NCBI GenBank assembly: GCA_025655595.1
Contig: JAHXIO010000005.1
Location: 310,001-374,000, forward strand
Reading direction: 5' to 3'
DNA from: Candidatus Thiodiazotropha sp. (ex Monitilora ramsayi)
GTDB taxonomy: Bacteria; Pseudomonadota; Gammaproteobacteria; Chromatiales; Chromatiaceae
DNA: 64,000 nucleotides
In this document: piece by piece, positions 28,692 to 38,113 of the stretch
Position numbering within the stretch: the stretch's first letter is position 1
How the letters are laid out: the number at the start of each line of letters is the position of its first letter
Notes under the pieces: generated by a model
Databases searched by the model: none
What the model was told of the DNA's origin: nothing
The model's input: only the letters and a program-made list of their open reading frames with translations
Translations under genes and position numbers: made by a program

Positions 28692-29567
28692 CTATGACAG
28701 ATGCTTGAGCTGCCGTTCCAATGCCTTCTCTCCCATATTGAGTGCCAGTCTCTGTAGCGGGTGCCGGTTGCCGCCCGGTCGCCAGGTTCGGTGGAGCCGG
28801 TTCATGTAGGCGTCGAACTGCTGGCCCCAGGGTGCGGGCAGTACCTTGCCTCTGCCAAGCAGAAGTTTAAGTACCTGAGTGGCTGCGAATCCGGCGCAAA
28901 GCTCACACCCCATAGCGGTGGAAGGTCCTTTCTTGCCAATGAGGTCGATCCTCTCCGGCAGTACCAGATAACCTGAGTGAAGCCTGGCTGGCGCCAGCCC
29001 GACCAGGAAGCGCAAATACTGTTGATACTCCCCGTGTCCCTCCAGCTGAAAGTAATCCTCGAACGATAGTCTGCCAGGTATAAAGTTGAGTAGTGCGGAT
29101 CCCATGCCTAAGGGGGCGGCGGTGACGGCAGGTATACCAAGCCGGTGACAGGCAGCAAAGACGGCACGCCTGGCTGGCAATGCAAAGAAGTCCAGACCGT
29201 CTAGATAGATATCGCACCCATTGAGGAACTGTTCGGCCTGTTCCGGTTTGACGCCGTCAGCAAAAGCCTCAATCTCCAACTCCGGATTAATCGCCAGTGC
29301 CATCTCAGTCAGGCATTCCAACTTGGATTGATCGACAGTATCAAGGTTGGCGCCTGCCTGGCGATTGAAGTTTTCCACCGCAAAAGTGTCAAAATCGGCC
29401 AGATTGAACCGGCCAACCCCCAGCCGGGTAAGGGTGAGAAGATGGCTGCCGCCCACCCCCCCCATACCGGCAATAGCCACGCGGGAGTTGCGTAGTCTGT
29501 TCTGTTCCTCCTCAGTCACCCAGCCAATATTGCGTGAGAAGGCGGTATGATAGTCAAAGGGATTCAT
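28692..29567 (-). CDS. ThiF/MoeB-family E1-like adenylyltransferase
   Basis: A 291-residue E1-like enzyme. The Rossmann nucleotide loop is VAIAGMGGVGGSHLLTL, followed by the acidic/Arg segment ADFDTFAVENFNRQ, as in ThiF, MoeB and HesA, which adenylate the C-terminus of a small protein or peptide. Only one CxxC (GCELC) is visible instead of the two that hold zinc in ThiF/MoeB. The start at 29567 (MNPFDYHTAF) is chosen because it overlaps the preceding gene by only 14 bases; the frame extends to 29618. No ubiquitin-like partner (ThiS/MoaD) is adjacent. It is coupled to the acyltransferase gene, so it may activate an acyl-amino-acid or peptide substrate; this is inference. Confidence 0.82.
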   Translation of the reverse strand: MNPFDYHTAFSRNIGWVTEEEQNRLRNSRVAIAGMGGVGGSHLLTLTRLGVGRFNLADFDTFAVENFNRQAGANLDTVDQSKLECLTEMALAINPELEIEAFADGVKPEQAEQFLNGCDIYLDGLDFFALPARRAVFAACHRLGIPAVTAAPLGMGSALLNFIPGRLSFEDYFQLEGHGEYQQYLRFLVGLAPARLHSGYLVLPERIDLIGKKGPSTAMGCELCAGFAATQVLKLLLGRGKVLPAPWGQQFDAYMNRLHRTWRPGGNRHPLQRLALNMGEKALERQLKHLS

Positions 29568-30318
29568 GGTTATTGATACTTTCCGATTGTCCACCCTGCC
29601 ACTGACTGGCCAGATCACGCCGGATGTGTCGGTAGAGTTCCAATAGCGGTAGGTCCATATTGATCGTCAATTCATTCCGGGGTAGTTCGAACAACGCCCG
29701 TTTACCTCTGAGATCGAAGGTCTCGCTGATCTGATGGAAAAACAGGCCATATCGATGAAGGACGCGCTGCAGACGTGGCTCCATGACAACCAGCGCCCGG
29801 TCCAGTTCACGCAGATCGACCATGGCGATGGCTGCGAGATAGAGGCCAATGGAGATATTGGGGAAATTTCGTCGCTCTTCTTCCGTGTAGATGGAGGTGC
29901 TGTTGTGATCTTCCAGGATAAAGGGCTTACCCGCTTCCTTGGCGCGGCGTCGAAAGCTAGAGGGAACCGCGAGACGCGAAATCTCCCCCACCTCCTCCGC
30001 TGAAAAGCGCAGTTGCTGTTCCTTATCCATGGGTATCTTGTGCAACTGGCAGGGCAGCTTCTTATCGGGTTTGTCGAGCGGAGGAATCACTAGGCGTACG
30101 CATCCGGCAATCTCTCCCGAACGCTTGTGCTCCAGCAGGCAGTGGATGGAATAATCGTCACACTCATCAAATTCCAGATGCGAATCGTTGAGTGGTTCCC
30201 AACCCAACTCTGCCGCATAGACCTGATAGCGGATGGCGTAGGCATAACGCTGCTGTTGCCGGGTTACTGCCAGGCCTACGCGAAAGTACTTAGAAAAGTT
30301 CTGCGCCAGTCTCTCCAT
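29554..30318 (-). CDS. PEP-CTERM/exosortase system-associated acyltransferase (FeeM-like GNAT fold)
   Basis: A 254-residue protein of the family found with PEP-CTERM/exosortase systems and related to N-acyl amino acid synthases and autoinducer synthases. The N-terminal part (FRVGLAVTRQQQRYAYAIRYQVYAAELGWEP) and SGEIAGCVRLVIPP are typical of the acyl-homoserine-lactone-synthase-like GNAT fold, and EVGEISRLAVPSSFRRR carries the conserved E.SRLAV motif. It probably moves a fatty acyl chain from acyl-ACP to an amine. AGGGAGGG just before the ATG is a strong ribosome site. The downstream ThiF gene overlaps it. No exosortase or PEP-CTERM protein is in the window. Confidence 0.85.
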   Translation of the reverse strand: MERLAQNFSKYFRVGLAVTRQQQRYAYAIRYQVYAAELGWEPLNDSHLEFDECDDYSIHCLLEHKRSGEIAGCVRLVIPPLDKPDKKLPCQLHKIPMDKEQQLRFSAEEVGEISRLAVPSSFRRRAKEAGKPFILEDHNSTSIYTEEERRNFPNISIGLYLAAIAMVDLRELDRALVVMEPRLQRVLHRYGLFFHQISETFDLRGKRALFELPRNELTINMDLPLLELYRHIRRDLASQWQGGQSESINNHESL

Positions 30319-30627
30319 GCGCCCTCCCTGTGAGACAACCTCTCCAACGGTTCCTTCAAGAACGTGTGCTGATGTATAAGGAATTTATCAATTTCTGCTG
30401 AATTCACAATTGATGGAACTCAACATACCCCTACTTTCGAAGGGTGACAAATACTCTTACTCCTTTTCTATCGTACATATTTGAGCTTTGCCTGTTTGTA
30501 TCCAGCTTACCGATGGGATATTCAAGCAAAATGTTTGATCTGTATCAGTTGAGTGAGACATTCAGTGCAGAATTCGTCATGAGAGTCGCTATATTGTTGC
30601 AGTCTGATATCGATCGGATACAAGGGA
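30319..30627. other. Intergenic region upstream of the diguanylate cyclase
   Basis: About 310 bases, AT-rich, between divergent genes. A short open frame (30444-30665) has no ribosome site or recognisable product. No regulatory motif was identified. Confidence 0.4.
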
Positions 30628-31818
30628 ATGAACTACTTGGAAAAAATGTATATAACGCTAAGTGAATCGCTAGGTATCTATACGGTGGATCAGCTCTACG
30701 AGTTGTTCACCAAACGGCATCACAGCATGCCGATCACCCGTCATCGTGCTGCTATCATGCAGAGCCGGGTCTTTTTCTTCTGCGTGGTGTTCGCAGTCAT
30801 TGTACCGACCTGGTCGGTGGTCGACCTGCTGTTCTTGCCGGGGGACCTATGGAGTGAATTGTTATCGATTCGACTGCTCTCAGCCGCTGCGTTCGCCCTG
30901 TTAGCCTGGCAGTCGCGTAAAGAGCCTGATCTCAAGCGTGCCCGGTTGCTGTTGGCGGGCATGCTGGCGGTGACACCGCTTTTCTATGTCGTTTCCGATC
31001 ACTGGATAAATGCCTATGAACTGAACGGAACCGAATTGGTTGTTGCGGAACTCTACGCCCTGCTGCCTTTTGTGATGGTCGCCGGACTGACATTGTTTCC
31101 CCTGACGCTGGTGGAATTTCTTGCCTATGCGATCCCCATGCTATTGGTGGCGGTGTTCACGGCAATCCCTGAAACCAATAGCGAGATTCCGCAGGCGGTT
31201 TCGACGATCTGGTTATTCATCCTGATTCTCGGTGTGGCGTTGTTCTCCTCCCTGAGCCAGTTACGGTACATGCTCTCTCAGGCGAGCCATGCCAGTTATG
31301 ATGTCCTCACGGGTATGCTGACTCGCAGGGCAGGCATTGAGATGCTTGATCTGCAGTTCCGCTTAGCGATGATGAGTGAGGGTTCCCTCTCTATTCTCTA
31401 TTTCGATCTGGACAACTTCAAAGCCGTCAATGATACCTACGGCCACGAGGCTGGAGACGCGGTACTGAAGTTCGCTTCGGAGCAGATCTGTATGGCGGTG
31501 AGAAAAGGGGACAGCGTTATCCGCTGGGGGGGAGAGGAGTTCATTGTGATCCTCCCGACGGCTGATCCGGATGAGGCCAACGATGTCATCACACGGATCA
31601 TGAGAGTTGGATTGGGGTCGCGCCCCGATGGCGCTCCGGTTACCGCCAGCATCGGCGTGGCGGAGGCTCAGGCTGATGCGATCAATGACTGGAAGTCGAT
31701 GGTGGAACTGGCGGATCATCGGATGTATACCGCAAAAACCAACGGTCGCGCACGCAGTATCGGTGTGAGTGGTGAACCACTGCTCTGGTTGGGAGAGGAA
31801 GAAACAGAGCTCGTTTAG
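30628..31818 (+). CDS. Membrane-bound diguanylate cyclase (GGDEF)
   Basis: A 396-residue protein that should make cyclic di-GMP. Five or six membrane helices (residues ~47-210) form the sensor half, followed by a GGDEF domain (~225-385). The active-site motif is RWGGEEF, an accepted active variant. Metal and GTP-binding residues lie in YFDLDNFKAVNDTYGHEAGDAVL. An RxxD inhibitory-site motif is not obvious five residues upstream of the GGEEF. ATG at 30628 gives full length; ATG at 30646 is an alternative start. It stands alone and nothing shows its signal. Confidence 0.88.
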   Translation: MNYLEKMYITLSESLGIYTVDQLYELFTKRHHSMPITRHRAAIMQSRVFFFCVVFAVIVPTWSVVDLLFLPGDLWSELLSIRLLSAAAFALLAWQSRKEPDLKRARLLLAGMLAVTPLFYVVSDHWINAYELNGTELVVAELYALLPFVMVAGLTLFPLTLVEFLAYAIPMLLVAVFTAIPETNSEIPQAVSTIWLFILILGVALFSSLSQLRYMLSQASHASYDVLTGMLTRRAGIEMLDLQFRLAMMSEGSLSILYFDLDNFKAVNDTYGHEAGDAVLKFASEQICMAVRKGDSVIRWGGEEFIVILPTADPDEANDVITRIMRVGLGSRPDGAPVTASIGVAEAQADAINDWKSMVELADHRMYTAKTNGRARSIGVSGEPLLWLGEEETELV

Positions 31819-31949
31819 GCGTCAGCAGAAATGCCCTTGTCAGTGACGCCGAAATGGGTGTCAGCAGTTTTAAAATGCGATGGCATAGATTGTGGAACTC
31901 TCACGGCATAGAAGATGGGCTTGAGCAGTTTTGCATATGTCCGAAGTGA

Positions 31950-33164
31950 CTATTCGGTCAACCTGGGTTCTATTGCGACGCCTTCACTGACCTTCCCGCT
32001 GGGATGTACGACGATGCGGTCACCCGCCGAAAGCCCTTCCAGTACCTCAGCCTCCAGGCCGGTGCGCTGGCCCATGCTTATCATCTGTTTGTTCGCCTTT
32101 CCTTCACGTTCAACGAACACGTTCCACTGATCTTCGTTTCTGAACAGTGCAGTCAGCGGAATTTTGAGGACCCCCTCGCCCTGCCAGAGGACGATGCGAA
32201 CGTCCACCTGGAAGCCGTGTGCGATGCGTGACCGGTCTTCGGTGGGATCGGTGAAGTCGATGATAACGTTGACCCGTTGCTCCTCGATGCCCAGTGCGGA
32301 AACCTTGGTGAAGCCGAAAGGTTCCACCCGTTTGACTATGCCCGCCAGGGGCTTGTCACCCCCCCAGTTCTCGATGATCACCCGCTGGCCCGGTTCCACC
32401 TTGACCGCGTCGGAGGAGAGCAGATCGGCGACGATCTCCAGTTCGGCGGGATCGCCAATCTCCACCAGGGGCTCACCGGCGGAGACGACGCCTTCGCTCT
32501 TGTGCAGGATTTTGAGGATGCGACCGTCCACCGGCGAACGGATGGGTACGCAGGGGCAATCGCTGGAGACCCTGCGGGCGTCCGTAGGTGAGATCAGCTC
32601 GGCACGTGCCCGCTCCAGCTCCGCCTGTCGTGCCTGCCGGTTGGCGACAGCCGTATCCAGGGTGGCCAGTCGCGTCTGGTAGGTTCTCTCTGCTGCCTCG
32701 AGCTCACGTGCTGAGATGACGGCATCCTTACGTAGGGCTCTTGCCCGCTTGAGTTCGCTCTCGGCGAAATCAAGCTCTACCTTCGCCTCTTTGATGGCGG
32801 CATCCGCGAGGATTCTGTTTGCCTCTGCGGCACGGATATCGGCTCTGGCCTGCGCCTCGCTGCGCGGGTCGAGCAGTGTCGGGTCGATGGGTTCGATCTC
32901 GGCCACCAGGGTATTCTCGGCGATGACTTCATCCCCCACCTCTGCGTCGATGCGCATGGCCCGCCCGCTGATCGGTGCCGAGAGTATGAAAATGTCTTTT
33001 ACCCGGGTCTCGCCCTCTTCGTCGACGGTCACGGTCATCTCACCGGGCTCCAGGGTCAGCAGGTCAACCGGAATCGGCTTGGGGATGAAGGCCCAGACCA
33101 GGGTGGCCGCCAGGATCAGGGTCAGGATGCTCCAGAGTAGGATACGTTTGGCTTGTGCACTCAT
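31950..33164 (-). CDS. HlyD-family periplasmic adaptor of ABC exporter
   Basis: A 404-residue adaptor anchored by one N-terminal membrane helix (RILLWSILTLILAATLVWAF). It has the lipoyl halves (GRAMRIDAEVGDEVIAENTLVAEI and RSPVDGRILKILHKSEGVVSAGEPLVEIG) around a long coiled-coil hairpin (about residues 95-185), then a beta-barrel domain. It is the last gene of a three-gene operon (ATPase, permease, adaptor). Together they should form a MacAB-like tripartite export or lipid-handling system spanning the periplasm. A pair of cysteines (DCPCVPIRSP) sits at the second lipoyl strand, an unusual feature. Confidence 0.9.
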   Translation of the reverse strand: MSAQAKRILLWSILTLILAATLVWAFIPKPIPVDLLTLEPGEMTVTVDEEGETRVKDIFILSAPISGRAMRIDAEVGDEVIAENTLVAEIEPIDPTLLDPRSEAQARADIRAAEANRILADAAIKEAKVELDFAESELKRARALRKDAVISARELEAAERTYQTRLATLDTAVANRQARQAELERARAELISPTDARRVSSDCPCVPIRSPVDGRILKILHKSEGVVSAGEPLVEIGDPAELEIVADLLSSDAVKVEPGQRVIIENWGGDKPLAGIVKRVEPFGFTKVSALGIEEQRVNVIIDFTDPTEDRSRIAHGFQVDVRIVLWQGEGVLKIPLTALFRNEDQWNVFVEREGKANKQMISMGQRTGLEAEVLEGLSAGDRIVVHPSGKVSEGVAIEPRLTE

Positions 33165-33188
33165 GTTATTAACTCTATGCCTTAATAG

Positions 33189-35552
33189 TCACTCACGGGT
33201 TTTCAATACAGCAATCAGGTCGAGATGGTCGAGCCGGTTGCGCACCACTGCCGCCGACAGCAGGGTGGCAGCCAGGGTCACCAGCACTGCGATTGCGTTG
33301 GTGGAGGCCTCTATTACCAGGGGGATGCGGTAGAGTTCCGAGTCCATGGCGCTGGTCATGAACCAGCCGAGCCCGGCACCCGCCAGGCAACCCAGAGGCA
33401 GGCCGAGCAGAATCAGAAGGCCGGACTCGCCCAGCAGGATGTAGGAGATCTCTCCGCGATGGAAACCAAGCACGCGCAGGGTGGAGAGTTCGCGACCGCG
33501 CTCTGAGAGTGCGATGCGGGTGCTGTTGTAGACCACACCGAAACCGAGCGCACAGGCAAAGGCGGCAAAGAACGAGATATAGATCAGGATGGTCTCGGCC
33601 ATGGTCTCATTGAACTCCTGCACCGCCGCGTCTTTCAGCGTCACCGAGGCCACCTTTGGCAGCGCCTTGAGCTCTTTATAGAGCGATGAGAGCTGATTGC
33701 TGTCCACCAGCAGGGTGACATATTCCAGGCTGCCGCGTTCACCCATGAGCCGGTTGAAAGCGTCGATATTCATGTAGGCGGTCATACCGATGTAGGTTTC
33801 GTAGAGATCGACCACCGGGATGCTGCGCTGCGGACGCCTGCCCTCCAATACTTCAACATCAATGACGTCGCCGATGTTTACGTTTAGTTTTTCCGCCAGG
33901 GCGGTCGAGAGTAGCAGGCCGTCAGGCGGCACTGGCACTACCCGGCCACCGGCGTCGTAGACCCGCTGCAGTTTTGGGTCGCCCGGTATGCCCTCGATGG
34001 CGCCTCGATGATAGTGGGTGCCGACGTGGAACTCGGCACTGGTAATGCGCATGGGTTCGGCGGCGAGCACCCCGGGCATGCGGCGGAACGACTGCAGGCT
34101 GGTGTCGGACTGGGTCTCCACCAGACCCACCATCATGTCCTGGCGTTGGGCATCGTGGAAGAAGACGTCAACGATCTTCTCGATGGAGTCGAGCCACTGC
34201 AGCGCCATGATCATCACCGCCACCGAACAGGCGATACCGAGACTGGTGAAGAGTGCCTTCGCCGGGGAGCGAACGATCTGGCGCAGGATGATACGGGTCG
34301 GCTGATCGAGCCAGAGGATGAAGCGGCTGCCGGAGATGCGGGTCTTGCGGTAGAGGGGTGGCGCCGGTGGCATCATGGCTTCCGCCGGGGGCAGTTTGGC
34401 GGCCTTGCGCACTGCCCCCAGGCTGCCTGCGAGGGCGGCGATCAGACTGACGATGGCGCCGATGGCGAAAACCCCGGGATCGGGACGGAAGATCAGCAAC
34501 GGAAAACGGTAGAACTCGGCATAGATCTCTGTGTTGACCCGCCCCAGCCAGGCCCCGCTGGCCCAGCCCAGGAGAATGCCGACACCGGCCATGGCCATCA
34601 CCAGCTTGGCGTAGTGCCAGCCCACCTGCCAGTTGCTGTAGCCGAAGGCCTTCATCAGGCCGATCTCGCTACGGTCGGTGGCGATCAGGCGGCTCAGCAC
34701 CATATTGCTGAGGAAGGCGGCCACCGCCAGGAAGATGGTCGGTAGAATGGTCGACATGGTCTTTTGCATGCGGATTTCGTTCATCAGGAACCAGTTGGAG
34801 ATCTGGTCGGCGCGCGGAATGGCGCCGGTGCCGCCATAACGCTCCAGCAGCCGGTCGAGGCGGTCGATCACATCCTGCGGATTGGTGCCGTGGAGCAGGC
34901 CGAGGCTGATTTCGTTGAAGGCGCCATCGAGATCGTAGGCCGCCTCCAGCGCCTCGCGGCCAAGCCACATCACCCCGAAGCGGTGATCGTCGGGCATCAA
35001 GGCGCCAGGCCCTATGGTGTAGACATACTCCGGTGAAAGGGCGATGCCGACGACGGTGAGGGTGCGCAGGTTACTGTTCATCAGCGCCTGGAAGGTGTCG
35101 CCCGGACGCATCCCGTGGGCCTCGGCGAAGGGTTCGCTCAATACCACCTCGTCCGGGTGGCCGGGGCTGACCAAACGGCCCGTGCGCAGCACCAGCTGAT
35201 TGAGGCGTGGCTGACCCTGCTCCGGGATGGAGACCAGCTGGCCGATCACCGGTTCCTCAAAGCCCTCGATGGAGAGCGTGGCAAGATGCTTGATACGGTC
35301 GTCGACCGAGCGTACGCCGGGGATGGTGCGGATCTGCTCCAGCAGCCGCTGGGGTGCGCGCTTGACGCTGGCGAAGACCTCGCCGAAGCGTTGCCGTTCG
35401 TAATAGGCATCGGTGGTCTCGGTCAGTGCGTCTAGGGCGGAGAGGGACATCACCAGCACGGCCACACCGGAGGCGATGACCACCGCGATGGCCAGCACCT
35501 GTCCCCTGAGTTTCCAGAGGTTACGCACCAGTTTTTTGTTCAGTGCTCTCAC
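33189..35552 (-). CDS. ABC transporter permease, FtsX/MacB family (two FtsX domains)
   Basis: A 787-residue inner-membrane protein with an N-terminal helix (~15-35), a large extracytoplasmic domain, three helices (~275-390) forming the first FtsX domain, a second N-type helix (~435-455), a second extracytoplasmic domain and a final three-helix FtsX domain (~660-780). This duplicated layout resembles the LolCE-like/DUF214 type rather than MacB, whose permease carries its own ATPase. These proteins are mechanotransmitters that work on substrates in the periplasm or outer leaflet. It is coupled to the ATPase upstream (4 bases) and the adaptor downstream (24 bases). Confidence 0.88.
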   Translation of the reverse strand: MRALNKKLVRNLWKLRGQVLAIAVVIASGVAVLVMSLSALDALTETTDAYYERQRFGEVFASVKRAPQRLLEQIRTIPGVRSVDDRIKHLATLSIEGFEEPVIGQLVSIPEQGQPRLNQLVLRTGRLVSPGHPDEVVLSEPFAEAHGMRPGDTFQALMNSNLRTLTVVGIALSPEYVYTIGPGALMPDDHRFGVMWLGREALEAAYDLDGAFNEISLGLLHGTNPQDVIDRLDRLLERYGGTGAIPRADQISNWFLMNEIRMQKTMSTILPTIFLAVAAFLSNMVLSRLIATDRSEIGLMKAFGYSNWQVGWHYAKLVMAMAGVGILLGWASGAWLGRVNTEIYAEFYRFPLLIFRPDPGVFAIGAIVSLIAALAGSLGAVRKAAKLPPAEAMMPPAPPLYRKTRISGSRFILWLDQPTRIILRQIVRSPAKALFTSLGIACSVAVMIMALQWLDSIEKIVDVFFHDAQRQDMMVGLVETQSDTSLQSFRRMPGVLAAEPMRITSAEFHVGTHYHRGAIEGIPGDPKLQRVYDAGGRVVPVPPDGLLLSTALAEKLNVNIGDVIDVEVLEGRRPQRSIPVVDLYETYIGMTAYMNIDAFNRLMGERGSLEYVTLLVDSNQLSSLYKELKALPKVASVTLKDAAVQEFNETMAETILIYISFFAAFACALGFGVVYNSTRIALSERGRELSTLRVLGFHRGEISYILLGESGLLILLGLPLGCLAGAGLGWFMTSAMDSELYRIPLVIEASTNAIAVLVTLAATLLSAAVVRNRLDHLDLIAVLKTRE

Positions 35553-35556
35553 GGGG

Positions 35557-36279
35557 TCACCAACTCAGTCCACCGGCCGGTGAACGCGCTGCGTTGGTTT
35601 CGGTGCCGACCACATGGCCGTCGCCGAAGTGGATCACCCGATCGGCCATCTGGCCGATCACTGTGTTGTGGGTAATAACCGCCGTGGTGGTGCCGAGTTC
35701 CCGGTTGACCCGCTCTATCGCCTCCAGCACAAGGATGCCGGTTTGGCTGTCGAGGGCACCGGTGGGTTCGTCGCAGAGCAGGACGTCGGGGCGCTTGGCA
35801 ATGGCCCGGGCGATGGCCACCCGTTGCTGCTCACCGCCGGAAAGTTGGGCGGGAAAGTGATCCAGGCGCTGGCCCAGTCCGACCAGTTCCAGTGCTTCGG
35901 CCGGGGTCATGGGATCGCGGGCGATCTCCGTGACCAGGGAGACGTTCTCACGCGCAGTGAGACTCGGGATCAGGTTGTAGAATTGGAACACGAACCCCAC
36001 GTGGTCGCGGCGGTAGCGGGTGAGTATCGATTCGTCGCCGTCGGTGATCTCCAGGTCGCGAAAGCGGACATGCCCACTGGATGGCGTATCGAGACCGCCG
36101 AGGATGTTCAGCAGCGTCGACTTGCCGCTGCCTGAAGGGCCGAGCAGCACGATCAGCTCTCCTTCGAGCAGTTGCATATCGACACCGCGCAATGCCTGCA
36201 CCTCGATAGCGCCGGTGCGGTAGATCTTTGTCAGTGTATCGCCGACAAGGGTGGCCTTGCCCTTATCCGATTGAGACAC
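35557..36279 (-). CDS. ABC transporter ATP-binding protein (MacB/LolD type)
   Basis: A 240-residue ATPase. Walker A is [14 protein letters not shown], the Q-loop [13 protein letters not shown], the signature [14 protein letters not shown], Walker [12 protein letters not shown] and the switch His VITHNT. The phrase GFVFQ..NL.P.LTA.ENV is typical of the MacB/LolD/FtsE branch. GTG at 36279 is chosen as start because GGGAG lies about eight bases upstream; the frame continues to a TTG at 36315. It leads the operon with the permease and HlyD adaptor genes. Confidence 0.93.
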   Translation of the reverse strand: MSQSDKGKATLVGDTLTKIYRTGAIEVQALRGVDMQLLEGELIVLLGPSGSGKSTLLNILGGLDTPSSGHVRFRDLEITDGDESILTRYRRDHVGFVFQFYNLIPSLTARENVSLVTEIARDPMTPAEALELVGLGQRLDHFPAQLSGGEQQRVAIARAIAKRPDVLLCDEPTGALDSQTGILVLEAIERVNRELGTTTAVITHNTVIGQMADRVIHFGDGHVVGTETNAARSPAGGLSW

Positions 36280-36502
36280 GTGCGACTCCCGTCCTTGATC
36301 GATGGACCCTGACAATCCGCTGCAAGGGGTTGGTAAGAGTGACAGCGGTTCAGCGTCGCGTGGGTTGTGCCAACTCCTCCATAATTATAGCTTTCCAGGA
36401 TCCGGGTATGGATGCGTGTTTCCTGCGCTAGATCAATGATTACAAGAATGATCGCGATAAATGGAACCGGCAGGCAGTGATCGACTGTCTATGCGCCGTC
36501 GA

Positions 36503-37039
36503 CTATTGCGGCAGACTGAGATCAATCTCTCCACTCTCGCTGAACGGCAGGCTGAATAGACTGTCGGTCCGGCTCAGGGTACCGCTGATACGATACTGGA
36601 AGGGCCTTTGCTGCATTTTATCCAACGACCTGACCTGGCGGATGATGCCGAACAGGGAACTGCTGACTTTCACCTCAATCACCGCCTCACCGAAGCCCGG
36701 CACCGTGACCGCGTTATTGCTCACGCCGGACGCGAAGTCCTTGCCGTTGAGTTCCAGGTCGAAGCTCATACCGTCGATCGACAAAGGCTGTCGCGAGCGG
36801 TTTTGTACTCTCAGCTTGACCAGGAAACGCTGTTCCATGATCGTCGATTCAAGAGGGCGAACATCGATCATGGTGACTTTGATTTGATCGCTCTTTGGCA
36901 TCAGTGAGGCGCATGCGCCGAGTGTCAGACTCATCGTCAGGATGATTAGGAGTCTAAGCAGGATATCCGCTGGTCCATGCACCCAATGAAAGCAAACCCC
37001 GTTACCCCCCCTGTTCTGATCTCTATTGTGTCTTTTCAT
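36503..37039 (-). CDS. LEA2-domain (LEA type 2-like) lipoprotein
   Basis: A protein of about 178 residues with a lipoprotein signal (LIILTMSLTLGACASL, lipobox LGAC) and one LEA2/WHy-type beta-sandwich (QRFLVKLRVQNRSRQPLSIDGMSFDLELNGKDFASGVS). LEA2 domains occur in desiccation and stress proteins and in bacterial envelope lipoproteins with unknown function. The start at ATG 37039 gives a long N-region before the hydrophobic core; a nearer alternative start cannot be excluded. It overlaps the end of the preceding small gene by 17 bases. Confidence 0.75.
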   Translation of the reverse strand: MKRHNRDQNRGGNGVCFHWVHGPADILLRLLIILTMSLTLGACASLMPKSDQIKVTMIDVRPLESTIMEQRFLVKLRVQNRSRQPLSIDGMSFDLELNGKDFASGVSNNAVTVPGFGEAVIEVKVSSSLFGIIRQVRSLDKMQQRPFQYRISGTLSRTDSLFSLPFSESGEIDLSLPQ

Positions 37040-37268
37040 TGTGGCGGTCTCGCGTCTCAGTCTCGAGTTGTGGCTTGTCTGGTTGTTTTTTACGCCAGAC
37101 ACCCAGCAAGAGTGCCAGGAGCCCAAGCAGGAGTTCATCAATGAATGGAATCATGTCGGGGATCAACAGGTCGAACACAAAGAGTCCCAGCGTGACAAGG
37201 AAAAGCTGGCGGAATCTCAGCTTCTCGGCGAATTTCAGTATGCGTGAAATCAGGGGTAGGTGGGTCAT
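37023..37268 (-). CDS. Small membrane protein, DUF6116 family
   Basis: An 81-residue protein starting MTHLPLISRILKFAEKLRF and holding two closely spaced hydrophobic helices (LFLVTLGLFVFDLLIPDMI and LLLGLLALLLGVW), then a charged tail. This matches small proteobacterial membrane proteins of the DUF6116 type. The start at 37268 is chosen over the upstream extension (to 37388), which has no family resemblance. It overlaps the LEA2 lipoprotein gene, implying one transcript. Confidence 0.7.
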   Translation of the reverse strand: MTHLPLISRILKFAEKLRFRQLFLVTLGLFVFDLLIPDMIPFIDELLLGLLALLLGVWRKKQPDKPQLETETRDRHNEKTQ

Positions 37269-37444
37269 GTTATGTAATCGCCGTTGCCCACTCCAGTCTA
37301 GAGCAATCCTCACTCTACCGGAACAGAACGGCCGGTATCGAATGTGAACTTTTATGTTAGATCTGAACGACTCATCATTTCCCTGCAAGGCGAATCGGCT
37401 GGGCCATACTTGAAGAGGAAGTGCTTGAGACCAGGGGGGAGTTT

Positions 37445-38113
37445 ATGTCCAGCCGGGAACAGATGATCCGCGATATCGAACGGGAGCTGGACGGCACACG
37501 CAATCTGGTCGGGCGTTCCGCTTTCAGTGAGCCTGTGATGAATGCACTGCAGGAGGTGCCGAGAGAGGCCTTCGTGCCACTAAGTGAACGGCGATTGGCT
37601 TACAACAACGGCCCGCTGCCGATCGGTTGCGGGCAGACGATATCGCAACCCTATATCGTCGCCTTGATGACCGACCTGCTTGATGTGGATGCAGAGAGTG
37701 TGGTGTTGGAAGTGGGAACAGGTTCCGGCTACCAGGCCGCCGTACTGTCGCGGGTGGTCAGTCAGGTTTACAGCATTGAGATTATCGAAGCACTCTCTCA
37801 ACGTGCCTCGGAAGTCCTACGCAGGTTGAGTTATGACAACGTAGTCTGCCGGTGTAGTGATGGCTATCTCGGATGGCCTGAACACGGACCTTATGATGGC
37901 ATTCTCGTCACTGCCGCCTGCCGTGAGATACCCCAACCGCTGGTGACTCAATTGAAACCGGGTGCGAGGATGGTAGTGCCCGTTGGTCCGGCATTCAGTT
38001 ATCAGGATTTGGTGCTGGTGGAAAAGAGCGATGAAGGGGAAGTGAGTGAGCGGAAAATTCTCGGTGTTGCTTTTGTTCCTTTGACAGGTGATCACGGTAG
38101 GGACTCTGTATGA
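37445..38113 (+). CDS. pcm: Protein-L-isoaspartate O-methyltransferase
   Basis: A 222-residue SAM-dependent methyltransferase that repairs isoaspartyl residues in aged proteins. SAM motif I is VVLEVGTGSGYQAAVLS, and the family substrate loop GCGQTISQPYIVALMTDLL lies just before it. Motif III is in LKPGARMVVPVG. ATG 37445 has GGGGGGAG at good spacing and is preferred over 37421. It is divergent from the DUF6116/LEA2 pair, so it is probably a single-gene unit; the usual surE/pcm/nlpD/rpoS order is not seen here. Confidence 0.92.
   Translation: MSSREQMIRDIERELDGTRNLVGRSAFSEPVMNALQEVPREAFVPLSERRLAYNNGPLPIGCGQTISQPYIVALMTDLLDVDAESVVLEVGTGSGYQAAVLSRVVSQVYSIEIIEALSQRASEVLRRLSYDNVVCRCSDGYLGWPEHGPYDGILVTAACREIPQPLVTQLKPGARMVVPVGPAFSYQDLVLVEKSDEGEVSERKILGVAFVPLTGDHGRDSV

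Noticed and set aside
34008-34745. Long 245-codon open frame on the plus strand
   Set aside because: It lies wholly antisense to the FtsX-type permease, has Gln/His/Gly-rich composition typical of a shadow frame and no ribosome site.
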